From the NCBI GenBank assembly GCA_026874595.1, contig CM049316.1, positions 39,312,695-39,376,694 on the forward strand: a stretch of 64,000 nucleotides of DNA, written 5' to 3'. Shown here piece by piece: positions 11,409 to 22,921 of this stretch. Numbering within the stretch: position 1 is the first letter of the stretch; each line of letters starts with the position of its first letter. The translations under genes were made by a program, and so were the position numbers. Under the pieces are notes generated by a model. It saw nothing but the letters and a program-made list of their open reading frames with translations. It was not told the DNA's origin and did not search any database. Source of the DNA: Sipunculus nudus. Taxonomy: Eukaryota > Annelida > Sipuncula > Golfingiida > Sipunculidae.

Positions 11409-13898
11409 ATGATAGACAGGGGTCGAGTTGCGTTCTTGCTATTCTGGATCATAATCCGGTTGGCCATTGCTGCACAGCTGAATGATATAGGTAACAACAG
11501 CGATCAAGAACATTTATTTTCGCGAAGCAGAGACCAAGAAAAAACGTGGCAAGATTTTATGAAAGTGGATAATAACGATTACGTTTGGAAATCGACCCCC
11601 TGTAATTGGACACAAAATTCAACTGATGTTATATTCAACTGCAGTCACTCTGGGCTAACATACTTCAATATAAATTGGATATGGCCAAACACAACTGTAC
11701 TAGATATCAGCTACAATGATTTTACCAGCAGTGTAAACTTCACAGTGACACAACTAGACAGTCTGCGTGTGTTTCGTGTCAGCCACAATCATCAGCTATT
11801 GGAGATCCTGGATAACCCATTCGTCGGCATGAAAAACCTGGAATATCTTGACATGAGCTACAATAACTTAAATGCTGTTAGTGAACAAGCGTTTGTGGGA
11901 TTGAACCATCTTGAAACACTGGATTTATCAAATCCAGTAACGAACTTTGATTTACCAGATGCGGCTCTGAAGCCCCTGAAAAACTTGAAGACATTCCGGA
12001 TAAATCGCTGGAAGCTCAATAATGTGAAGTCCCTTAGACTGTTTCAACTTTGCTCACTGAATCATTCTTCTGTTACTACACTGGATCTGCAAGGCGTGAA
12101 CAGGGGTGGAGCCTTCGGGGTATTCTGGAACTTGGTTCCTCCTTTGTTCTACTGCTTTGGAAAAACAAGGATCAAACATCTTCATATGTCTAAGAACCAA
12201 ATCATTACGCTTCATTCTGGAGTTCTACGCTACATGAGATATTTATCTACACTGAACTTCTCCGACAATCTCATCATTGGTGGTGATTTTGCCATTTTAG
12301 TTGATTTTGCTTTGATGTTCAACCTCACAAAAATAGATCTTGCTCGTCAAAATTATGTTTCCATACATTTTGGCAAACACAGGTACCTGCCAGGTGCTAA
12401 TGACATTAGAAAATATAATAAACTGAGTAGTAATTTGTCGAGGAAAGAGAACAGGAAACGAATCTGGATAAAAATACCATGGGGCTTAAAAGTAATTGAA
12501 GGGGGACATTCACGCTTTGTTGTCGGTACATACAATGCTGATATTGTGTTGGTCAATGCGCATAATTCTCTGGAGTACCTCAATCTTGAAAACACTATGC
12601 TGGAGCAAACTTACGAAGGGAAACTAGGATATTTCCCAAAATTATGGTACTTAAACTTGCAAAATTCAGGTATATGGGTTACCAATCCAGCCGTATTTCA
12701 AAACCTTACATCCCTTAAGTACCTTTTATTAGGAGGTTGCAATTTAGATTATAACCTTCCAAATGATTTAGCATGGCAAGCATTCATTGAAAATACCAAA
12801 CTTGAACAGCTACGAAGCTTGGATATGGCAAACAACTACTTGAGGTATATTCCACAAAATGCTTTCGAAAACTTCCCAAGTATTGTTCACCTGAATTTAA
12901 GTTACAATCGACTCGAGATAGTTAACTTTACTATTTCTCACCTCTCAGATCTGCAGTACCTTAATCTGAGGAACAACAGTTTTTCTTCCCTTAGTGACCT
13001 AAATCTTCAAAATATGCATAAATTCATTAACAAGTCACAATTGTATATTGATGTGACGGGCAATCATTTCATTTGCCCATGCAGTGACATTCCAACACTC
13101 GAGTTCGTCAGACATCTGGGAATCCATTTTCATGGATTCCGGTGTGAGTTCAGTGAAAACAAATGGGTCATAGACTTGGACACGATTAACGTCACAGAGT
13201 TGTACTACTATTGTGGGGTAGATTGGTTTACAACTCACTGGGGAACTGTGTATGTGGGTTATGTTTTTATACTTTCCTGCATGGTTCTTTGTTCATCCTC
13301 TTATAGGAACAGAAGGAGAATTATGTACGTGTGGTACCTGACACAGTTTAAAACCAAGAACAATACAGCACGCAGGCCACCTGATCATTTCCTTTTTGAT
13401 GGCTTTGTCGATTACCATTCACAAGATCTCTTATTCATTCAAGAACTCATTTCTCATCTCGAAAATAAATACCAGTATACATTATGTTTGGAAGACAGAA
13501 ATTTTGGGCCGGGGGTTACTGTTACACAGAACATTGCTGAAGCATGCCGGTATAGCGTTAGCATGGTGATTCTGCTTTCTCGAAAGAATCTGAAGGGTGC
13601 AGAACTAAAGTCGACTTTGCATTTTATTAAAGATCAACACAACCAGAGAAAGGCTAAAGTAATACTGATTTTTCTTGAGCGTCCGTCCAGGCTTTTTCGT
13701 CGAGTCCAAATACCACCGACACTTGAGTATTTATTGAGCTGTAACACCCACCTCATTTGGCCACAAAAACCTGAGCAGAGTGCCCTCTTCTGGATGAAAC
13801 TTCGCCATGCTCTCGGTTGCCCCATGAAGACCCAGGGACAGGTTGATCCACTGACACTTCGACAAACTGTTTTATATTACCATGGTAATACTCAGTGA
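11409..13898 (+). CDS. Toll-like receptor (LRR ectodomain, one TM, TIR domain)
   Basis: This encodes a single-pass innate immune receptor of 829 residues in one exon. Residues 1-22 form a hydrophobic signal peptide (core VAFLLFWIIIRLAIAAQ). An N-terminal cysteine pair (CNW...FNC) precedes leucine-rich repeats with clear LxxLxLSxN cores (LEYLDMSYNNL, LETLDLSN, IVHLNLSYNRL, LQYLNLRNNSF). A single C-terminal LRR cap starts at about residue 556 (ICPCSDI) and ends at about 601 (YYYC). A transmembrane helix spans about 612-634. The TIR domain starts near 663 with box 1 FDGFVDYHSQD, box 2 CLEDRNFGPG keeping the BB-loop proline, and box 3 FWMKLRHAL. The lone LRR cap makes it a single-cysteine-cluster, vertebrate-like TLR. 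By family knowledge, TIR dimers recruit MyD88-type adaptors. In box 2 the usual RD is RN. A Lys/Arg-rich segment near residues 330-370 interrupts the LRR register. A possible ATTAAA polyadenylation signal is at 14202-14207. The specific TLR class cannot be assigned. Confidence 0.96.
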   Translation: MIDRGRVAFLLFWIIIRLAIAAQLNDIGNNSDQEHLFSRSRDQEKTWQDFMKVDNNDYVWKSTPCNWTQNSTDVIFNCSHSGLTYFNINWIWPNTTVLDISYNDFTSSVNFTVTQLDSLRVFRVSHNHQLLEILDNPFVGMKNLEYLDMSYNNLNAVSEQAFVGLNHLETLDLSNPVTNFDLPDAALKPLKNLKTFRINRWKLNNVKSLRLFQLCSLNHSSVTTLDLQGVNRGGAFGVFWNLVPPLFYCFGKTRIKHLHMSKNQIITLHSGVLRYMRYLSTLNFSDNLIIGGDFAILVDFALMFNLTKIDLARQNYVSIHFGKHRYLPGANDIRKYNKLSSNLSRKENRKRIWIKIPWGLKVIEGGHSRFVVGTYNADIVLVNAHNSLEYLNLENTMLEQTYEGKLGYFPKLWYLNLQNSGIWVTNPAVFQNLTSLKYLLLGGCNLDYNLPNDLAWQAFIENTKLEQLRSLDMANNYLRYIPQNAFENFPSIVHLNLSYNRLEIVNFTISHLSDLQYLNLRNNSFSSLSDLNLQNMHKFINKSQLYIDVTGNHFICPCSDIPTLEFVRHLGIHFHGFRCEFSENKWVIDLDTINVTELYYYCGVDWFTTHWGTVYVGYVFILSCMVLCSSSYRNRRRIMYVWYLTQFKTKNNTARRPPDHFLFDGFVDYHSQDLLFIQELISHLENKYQYTLCLEDRNFGPGVTVTQNIAEACRYSVSMVILLSRKNLKGAELKSTLHFIKDQHNQRKAKVILIFLERPSRLFRRVQIPPTLEYLLSCNTHLIWPQKPEQSALFWMKLRHALGCPMKTQGQVDPLTLRQTVLYYHGNTQ

Positions 13899-15840
13899 GA
13901 AAATACCGAAAAGTCATATATGTCTCTGGAAACTTGATTACATAGTTTTGTTACCATTTCCTCAAGAGATATATGTTGCTGTATTAAGATTATGGTTTAG
14001 TTTAATCTTCAAATCGTGCCTATTGTATATAATTTACACACGTTCTTTATTTTCAAGCACATTGTCTGTAAACAAATCAATTTGTATTTAAGACAGCCAT
14101 CTTGTATGCCGACATCTTTCCAGAAGTATCCACCTCTCATTGTATTTTCAGCTTAATTTTCTACAGTAGACCGTTCATCCAATGTAACAAGAAGAAAACA
14201 AATTAAAATATAATTTTTTTTCCTGGCCATCATTCTTTAAGATTCTTAAAGGTTATTCTATCGCTAATATAAAAGGTATTTCTCTGGGCCTTCAGGTCAT
14301 CTTGGATATAAAATTTAAACTGGAAATTCTTTTTCATTGGTAATGTCTTCGTGTTAGAAATATAGAAAGCTTACTTCATGTGCGATGTCCTCATTAGAGT
14401 GTCTTTGGTACGTCTCCTTTCATGGAATTATTTTTGCATAGTGTCCATACGGTTTGCGCCTTTTGGAGGAGAAAGCCAGCGTTTCTCGCTCACATATCTT
14501 TTCCAGAGAACGTACTCTGCTTACTCTGAGTGTTATGCTGATTTCCAGTTTGCTCCACAGGGTATTGTTGTTTAGTTGTAGTTACCGCACAGCTATAGAT
14601 CGGCTTGGTTATCTGTAGAATGATCACCTTCGGTGGGTTAATGGTACTCAGTAGCTCTTCCCTGCGGTAGTCACTCAGACCCATGCTCAGCATGGTTAGT
14701 ACATGTATGTTGATTTATGTTTACCCAGGATCATTTGTATGCATATTCAGATAGACTTTCCGTGTTAATATCAGCAGACCATGAACAACAGACCATGCTC
14801 TTAGCAGTAATGTATTGATCCTTTTTCTTATCCATAATGTATTGGTTTATGTACCCAATGGTAATGAGATTCTCGGTGGATGACATGAGATCAACTGATA
14901 CATCTGTTCCACTGTGAACGTAAATTATTTAATAAGCCACACTGATGATTACTTAAATGTGAACAGATTACTGCCATCTCGTATTAGCATATATAAGTCC
15001 CAATGGAGAAAACACTGTATTTGGTATTTGAGAAAACAGTAACATAGTATTACTCTGATATTGGCCGGAACTTATATATGTTAAAAGACGTGTTTATGTG
15101 TTAATTTGTTGTAACGCTACCAATTTAAAGCTTAGATTCAAGTTGCTGGGTTCGTACGCTTTGGTATTGAAAATACCATCATACGTTATCCGTAAAACTT
15201 GCGTATTTCAGGTTTTTTTTGTACAGGTTTGTTGTACCGGAGTATGATGCAGACGTGAAGCTCAATAAAGCCCTAAAATGGACAGCCTTTGTGTTATATC
15301 TAGGCTTTCACAAACCTTTATTAAGCGAACCACTGTGGTGTCTACAATTGTTTTACGCGGCTACTGAAGTGCGCCTGGTGCTAGTTCAAGGCCAAACTTT
15401 AGCAATCCCGGGAGGCCATCGGTAATTTGATCACTTGCATGTTTATTCATTATTCTTGAAATAAACGCCAGAGCTGCTTGATGAATCAAGGTCTGTAAAG
15501 TCGCCTTGCAACAGACTTGGTAGTATGAGAATGGGACATATTTGATAGATAAATGCTTAAAGTATACTGCAATTGCCATGAATATAACACGAATATACAA
15601 TCATTTGTGTTTTATGTACATCCTTGGCAGTAATTCAGCAGTAGTTTGACGTATCTGCCTTTTATATTGCATGTCCATACATCTCGTAAAGCTTTCTCAT
15701 AAACAGGACCTTTGACTTCACAAACAATAATTTTAGTGGGACATATTTGCCAGCTAATTTCTCAGGCGCGATTGACATATCCGCCTGAAATTGTGCATAT
15801 AGCTTTATTGTATGCAAGAATAGAGGCACCACCTACAACT
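13899..15840. other. TLR 3' flank and intergenic DNA
   Basis: The first 300 bases are probably TLR 3' UTR (ATTAAA at 14202). The rest is AT-rich with no gene I can support. A short frame near 15219-15425 follows a T-rich acceptor-like site but has no recognisable domain and no donor. Confidence 0.5.
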
Positions 15841-15845
15841 ATTGT

Positions 15846-17400
15846 CAGCTCAGAAAACAAAGAGTCATCTGAGATAAAGCGATCACTCTTTTTGAGTCGT
15901 TTATCCGTCTTTTAGTATGTCCATCAGTAACATATGTAACATCTATCTGTCGTCCAACCGTCCGCTAACAAGGCATAATCGTAACCGCTTGACCTGGGAT
16001 CTTCTGACATCCCCGGAGACCCATTAAACGATCTCCCTAGGCAACTGTAATTAGGTCACTGAGACATATCCTTGGAGTTATGGTGCCTGTTATTGCACCC
16101 CAGCATTAAATATAGGCCTACATTTGATACAAAAGCTCCAATATTTAAATAGCTTATACATCGACTCCGACGATTCTTTACATGAATATTGGTCATAGAG
16201 TGTTTAATCAATTCCGGATGACTTCTGGCGTAACTTGTTTTTTATTCTAATTTAAAGGCATTTATCTCTCTCTTTAAATGAATCAGTCCATCCGTTAACG
16301 GGGCACAATTCGTGACCGACCGTTAGATATGGAAATTTCTGGCTGTACATCCAGGTAAATATTCTTGGAATCCGAAAACTAGGCCATGGTGACCTATATT
16401 CTGTGAGCGACTGGCCATAATGATTATATTAATATAAGCAATCATAGAGTCCGACATTACACAAATTATATCGGCCAGCCTAAGAGTCTTCTAAGTTTAT
16501 ATCCAAGAAAGTCTTGGGCAAATCTCTATGAAAACCTGAAAATGGGTCATGGTAACCTATATTCTGCAAGCTACCGGCCAACAACATGATTTGTAAGCAT
16601 GGGTGCTTACTAATCATGTTGTTGGTCAGGGCCCAAAACGTTAATATCTGGCCTAGAACTTCATAATATGACATCCATTGATGTCCTTGGCAAGTCTCCT
16701 TTCAGTCCTGAATTTGGGTCACTGTGGCCTATATTCTGTGGTCAATATAATATGACTTTGCTGTGAAAGTCACAAATGAATATGGAAGCACATAAAATCT
16801 TCTAACTTAAAATCCATGCGGCCCTGGGCAAATCTCCTTCAACGCCTGAAATTAAGTCATGATGAACCATACTCTGGGAGCTACAAGCGGAAACCTGCTT
16901 TTGAGCCTCCAGAAAGTCAGACAGGGCGCAAATCTTTTCTTTCAGATTTAGAAACGTCTTTCGTAGTTTCAAGAAAGTTCATCAAGTCTCCACGGACACC
17001 TGAAATAAGGTCACTGTGACCTGTATTTTGCAAGATATATGATGAACAACATGTTTGGAGCACCTTATCAGAAAAATTTAAACTCATTGCTAAAGTTCAT
17101 TAAACCTTCATTAAGATCCAGAATGATTCCTAAAAAATCCCTGGAAACCCGAAATAATGCCATTGTAATATATATTCTGCAAACTATGTGTAAGAACATG
17201 ATTTTGTCATGCTTTCAGTCAGACATGAACAAATTTTATCATGTTGACGCAGAAACTTCTAACTTAGCGTCTTGGGAGTTCCTGGTAACATTTTCTTGGA
17301 AACCATAAGTGTGGTCACTGTAACCTATCTTCCAAGGACTATGGGTAAAGAAACGTGATTTTGAGCTTCCTTTAAGTCATTCTATGCATTGTGCAAGCTT
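15846..17400 (+). repeat. Truncated repeat element: end sequence plus about seven diverged 156-bp monomers
   Basis: The left edge (GCTCAG...GTCATCTGAGATAAAGCGATCACTCTTT, then CCGTCCGCTAACAAGGC) matches the terminal inverted repeat of the large element at 39330-44765. A second partial copy of that end lies at about 16258-16330. It is followed by diverged monomers marked by 'gacctatattctg' near 16395, 16557, 16728, 16870, 17020, 17170 and 17325, a spacing of about 155. This is the same family as the 39.4-42.1 kb array, in the same orientation but older. No right-hand terminal repeat is visible. Confidence 0.7.
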
Positions 17401-20400
17401 TTATAAAAATATTTTTACCTGAAAATAACATCAGTGATTAAAGTGGCACAATTTCCTATCTGACCTTTATAAACAAAAGGTAATCCCTTGGAGCTTTAAC
17501 AAGAAATAGGCCAGAAAATGAGATATCAGTGCACACAGGCTGCTTGTTTTGTTTATATCGACGAGTTTATAATATAATTAAAATATAAAAAAGAAACAAG
17601 CCCAACAAGGGCATCTGGTAGCAGGTCAGATGAGTAAGAGCTTTGCAAATGGCGTTCTGCAACAAATGACCTTTCTACCTCCGTATTAATGCAACCTACC
17701 ACTTTAGGTTACATGTTTTCCCCTTTTGACAAGATTGCTGTGTTTACAAAAAATGTTGTTGATAAGCAAGTTGATACATCCTTCACGAAGGCATTATAAG
17801 AACTTTTCACAACCAATATTAACCTTAGATCATTAATATATATATACAGAGGAAGCCGGAAAACACCTAAATTCTTGTTCAAAAGGTAGATGAATGGACA
17901 CCTTTAATACATGCGTCACCAGTATGTCAAACACAGCTGAGTGTAATGACTCATGGGCCATTTTTTGGGAAGTATATATCAATGCAAGTACCTTAGGAGT
18001 GATGTTGGGTAATTGGTGTAGGCATCTGGGTTCAAAATGTCAATACATACTGTTTACATGTGCATTTCATACATGTACTTGAAAAGTAATCAAGTGCTCT
18101 TCAAATGATGGCCAATTATGACATCAGACAAGGATCACCTTTAATGCTTCTGTTAGTGATATACGATTCCGTGGTGTTTCCTTGGTCCCACTGAATAATG
18201 GAATGTACAGAACGTCATCGGGTTCAAACTACCATTCCTACGAAGAAATAAAGGTAACTTTATGGATATTAACAAAGGAACATTTCTTTCCAAAAATGAA
18301 TACAATCAGAGTATCGATTATATACATCGCAATATGTTGCAATACAAAAATCGCAGGCACCACCCAGGTCAGATCGCGAGGGCTGGGAGCGTCGAGAGCA
18401 GAGACTTTCACGATTGCCAGATATATCTGCGACACCAAAGTAACATATAACATCTATTTTTCACTGGAGGTCGCTGGAGCTCGATTAATATACATTTTTA
18501 TCGAAAGTAATTGGACTTTATCTGAAATGACTCAATTTCAGTCACAGCAACTATCAGAATACTATATTTTATCATATCAAAGATTATTTTTAACATTGGT
18601 TCTGGAAACATGTTGGCATTCCGGGGTATCCCGCTTTTTAGATAGACCCCATATTCCATCGTATAACAGCAGAATAATTAAAACTTGGTCATCACTACAT
18701 TACTTTTGTTATTGAACACCTATTTCTCATTGTTTAAACCGGCAATCCTTCAATCAAATGTTTGTTTTTGGATCTCATTACACTAGTAACTCGATCCTAT
18801 GAATAGTAACAACATTCTGGGAAGCATAAGAGACTTTCAGACCCTGAGAGTATCAAGTATATTCCAAGTTATAGGTCTCACAATACATGCGGCTCAGGCG
18901 CTGCACGATCATCGAGTGAACGAGCCTGGGGCCGATGTTCTCATCTTATCACAAGTGTTAGTCGCTCTCTGAAAACTGTCATCTTGTTCCAACTTATGAT
19001 AAATATTCACCATTATCTTAATGTAAGCAATTTTATGTTGAAAGATGCATGACACTTAGTTGACAACACCAACCCTTTGACTCACAAATGTTAGCCTATA
19101 TGGTGTTCATAGCCTAGAGCTAAATCTTGCAAAATCTAAATCCCATCATTGTCTCCTTACACCTAGACAAACAGCAACCTTGGGCTTTGCTGCACTCTTT
19201 TTTAACTTTAAATGTTGTCCCTATTAGCGTATAAATATTGCGCATGTATCCCTTAATTATCATACCCTCAGTTACCACATTTCCGTCATCGGCATGTGTC
19301 TGCTATGACATTTCCACAACCTATCTTTTTTTATAATATGCTGACTGTAAATCAATTCATATATAAGCAAACAGTTTTATGGAATAGACGGAATTTGCAA
19401 TCAGACTCATATTTGGTGCGAGAGTTTTGTTATGAAACGGCTCACGCATCTAAACCCAACAGAACACAAATACCAACGTGTAAGTGGTAGATAAGACAAC
19501 GGATGCAGAAGTGCTTGCTTTTAAAATAATAAATACATATTAAATGTATCAGAAACACACCAAACGGAAATAACTATCAAATGTTATAATTACTAAAATC
19601 AAATTAAAAAATTAAAATCAAAATCAGATTACTTTCAATTATACAGATAATGGCTGCACTAAGGAGCGTATTCTCCAATATAAAGGACATGTATATTTTC
19701 ACTTTTAAAATAATTTTCAGAAATTTAAACTTGAATTATGTAGCCTTTTTTGCAATTGTATATTTTTTCTCGAATTTTCTCATAGCGTTTATGTATACAC
19801 TTCGGTATTTGTAGTTTATCTGCCCTCAGCAACACGTACCTTAAGCAAACAGGATAATTTCAGAATCTATGTTGTTTACATCATTAATAAAAGGGGACCT
19901 AAAATATGACATAGGAACACCTGTTGTGATCAAACCCTATGATGAGAATGCATCGTGTACCAAAGCACTCCTGTATTAAGAATTCTGCCACCTTCGGATA
20001 AACGTATACTCAGTGGACGGTCAGAGAAGAGAAAAATAGTTATATGATTTATCGCCAGGTGGCAGTACCTGTCCTAAGCATTGTGATACAGGGCAATTTG
20101 GTGGTTCTGTCAAGGAGAGCAATTAAGTCTTAACAGCTCCACCGACTGGGCCATTTATAGTCATACCAATGATCTTTGCTAAGGGACACTGCATACATTT
20201 TGCAAGCAGCAGAGTTCAACTAAACGAATGGTGAATGAAGTATCGTGACAGTAATTTTAATTTGAAAAGCACACACAGAAAATAGCTATCGACATATAAT
20301 TTATGGATAATGTGTAAATTCCTTACTGAAATTAAATCAATATATCAACTCGTGAGAGTTTTTTTTAGAAAGTTTTATTGATATAAAAATAACGTTGTTT

Positions 20401-20449
20401 GATTTGTCCATAACATGAAGCCAGCACCAATTGAAATGATCTGTTTCAC

Positions 20450-20498
<49 letters not shown>

Positions 20499-22415
20499 TT
20501 GTTTAACCCTCAAGAAATAATACTTTTCATTTGCACAAAACAAATAAAAGAAGGATTGTATTAAGGTATTAATTATAAAAAGAAAATTAAATCAGCAAAA
20601 GATAGTAGCCTAAATGAGTCTTTAACGTTCATATAACTGTGCAAACATTGGGCGATGACACACTGGTAACTTTGTAGCCGTTGACCTTAATGTAGCAGAC
20701 GATACACGGTACATTTTCACGTGCACTTGATCCTATTTGAGCAGTTATAAAATGAAAACGTGTAGTTTTAATTATGGATTTGTGCAGTTCAGTAATATAA
20801 AGCTCTGTTCTCGTCACAGAATGAAAATCCAACTTTATACATATTAGAAAATAACCAATTTTAGTCGAACACTCGTGTCTCGAGTATGCACCATATATTT
20901 GGTTCAGGTATGAATCTGCAATCGTTACAAAGATGTGGGAAAGTCAATGTGTGAAAATGTGACAATATATATGCATATATGGATCAACCGTCAAATTAAA
21001 AGCCCTCCAGCTCAGTTGACCCTGGTCCCTTGTCCTTGGATTGCATTGTGCGTGTGTTTGTGCGATAATGTATTGGCCTAATTTTATTCTGATGGGGAAC
21101 ACTTGATTACAAGTTTGTACAGTCGTAACATTTCGTTATATTTTTACCCAAAGTAGTATGGCAAAGTAGCTCATACAGTTTAATGTTAATATTGATAATC
21201 GGTTTTGTGTGTGATACCTCGTTAAACTGGTTCAGGACATATCTCAGCCAAGGAAGTGTAAAGTAAATGCGCCGTACGAACACTATTCAAAGGAATACGA
21301 CCTTCTTTTCTCTGTTCCAAAAGATTCCTGCGCCGACCCTTTTACCTTTTTACTTGCAAATAGCAGTACACCGAAGGAACTAATTCCACCTTTAATTGAA
21401 TTACATAGTTGTGTGAATGATCCTGTTGAAAATACCTATATTGCTGCACACTCGCACGCAGAACTGAGAACACGCAGAGATTTACAAAATAACCGGCCTG
21501 ATGTCGACATTATGAAAATGTAGATAGATAAAAAACCTTTCGATTAATTTAAAGCTTTTTCTTTTTTTCTGTTTTTTTTAATGTCATCTAAAGAAACGTG
21601 GATGCCAAATTACAATTGTTTCAGCATTATAGAGCACTGACACAACGATCACAAAGTGTACTGATCCCTAACAAGGATTTATTATATATGTTAGAAAGGT
21701 ATTACGTGTTTCCCATGATTCATTTGTTGGTTAGATGACTGGTTGATAAGACTGTAAGCAACTTTACGCCATAAGTTATTGAAATGTTTTAATTGAAATA
21801 CGTAGAAGGTAAGGGTAACGCCTTCGAAATAAACCAGTAAGTTTTGGAGGATCACCATTATCTTTTTTTTCTAATTCAAAGGATTACATAACATTTCGGC
21901 AGATGGTGATTCATTTTCCCCGATTACAGGCCGCCCCATTCATTGGTATTAGGTGCAGCATATGTCCAGCAACTAGCCAAATGAACCCGTATCACTTAGG
22001 AGATCCTGGCGGGGGTAGTCCATGTAGTCGGTTTTTATAAAATTCCTCTTATTATTCCACTCATCTAGTTTGAATTATTTCATCATATATCAGGCGCACT
22101 ATAATATAAGGGCATCTTACGTTTTCTTCGGTATGTTAAACATAACGCGACCAAGAGAGGCTGGTGAAGACTGTCGGGGATAACATGTGCACGTGGTGAA
22201 CGCACAATAGGTGTTTATAATTTCAGTGATTTTCTAACACATGTAATATGAACAGATACTAGTCAGGCAGGTATTATACAAAATCAACTAAAATAAAAAA
22301 AAGACCTCAAATGTTAATCACATATTCTTTATATATATCTTAAAGTATCACTGCATGCACACTTTTATCTGATCGACTGAATTCTCGGTTAAATAAGAGG
22401 AACACATTCCTATAC
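17400..22415. other. Intergenic region
   Basis: I see no gene, RNA gene or element here that I can support. An open frame of 177 codons at 18182-18715 (+) lacks a signal peptide, domain or consistent codon character and is treated as chance. An (AT)n run lies at 20454-20496. Confidence 0.5.
20454..20496. repeat. (AT)n microsatellite
   Basis: This is an uninterrupted AT dinucleotide run. Confidence 0.95.
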
Positions 22416-22418
22416 ACA

Positions 22419-22430
22419 CACAGACACACT

Positions 22431-22467
<37 letters not shown>

Positions 22468-22468
22468 G
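22419..22468. repeat. Compound (CA)n(TA)n microsatellite
   Basis: A CA run continues into a TA run, 65 bases left of the perfect hairpin. Confidence 0.95.
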
Positions 22469-22532
22469 TATAAGGTAGAGTTACCCTCCGTTGTAAAGTG
22501 CACTATGGCCTACAGACTCAGCCAGAGCAGTA

Positions 22533-22643
22533 TAACTCTGAAGAAAAACAACACTGTAAATTCACTACAGTCTGTTTCACGGGATGCGACCCGATCATCA
22601 GTAGTGAATGTAGTGAATTTACAGTGTTGTTTTTCTTCAGAGT

Positions 22644-22645
<2 letters not shown>
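22533..22645. repeat. Perfect 36-bp inverted repeat (hairpin) in the 3' flank of the protease gene
   Basis: The arms 22533-22568 and 22610-22645 are perfect reverse complements over 36 bases (left arm begins TAACTCTGAAGAAAAACAAC), with a 41-base loop. The hairpin is followed immediately by an (AT)n run, and its right arm ends 121 bases beyond the protease stop codon. It would fall in that gene's 3' UTR if the transcript runs that far. A perfect stem in otherwise diverged DNA suggests recent origin or selection. Confidence 0.85.

Positions 22646-22702
<57 letters not shown>
22646..22702. repeat. (AT)n microsatellite
   Basis: This AT run directly abuts the 36-bp hairpin. Confidence 0.95.
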
Positions 22703-22705
<3 letters not shown>

Positions 22706-22765
22706 CTTTTGTTCGACAGGATTTCTATTTCTAGATATTTCGTGTCATTAATAACTGTTTCGTGG

Positions 22766-22921
22766 TTATTCTAAGCCGGTGACGTCACGAATCCATTTCT
22801 TGACATGGTACACGTTGGTGTAGACGTCTGGAGTATGTTTCATGGTATGGACGAATGACGCCACACCGGACAGGTAAAATCTGCCATCCTTTTCACACGC
22901 AAGCGGTCCCCCGGAATCACC
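22766..22921 (-). CDS. Protease exon 14: catalytic Ser and C-terminus
   Basis: The acceptor ctttctacag|GG leads into GDSGGPLACEKDGRF..., carrying catalytic Ser551, and ends in ...KWIRDVTGLE and TAA. The 214-228 segment reads SFVHTMKHTPDVYT. The usual Gly216 is Val, the usual Cys220 is Met and the usual Gly226 is Asp. It starts in phase 0. Confidence 0.92.
   Translation of the reverse strand, partial: GDSGGPLACEKDGRFYLSGVASFVHTMKHTPDVYTNVYHVKKWIRDVTGLE

Noticed and set aside
18182-18715. 177-codon open frame on the + strand
   Set aside because: It has no signal peptide, domain, repeat pattern or splice context. A frame of this length can arise by chance in 64 kb on six frames.
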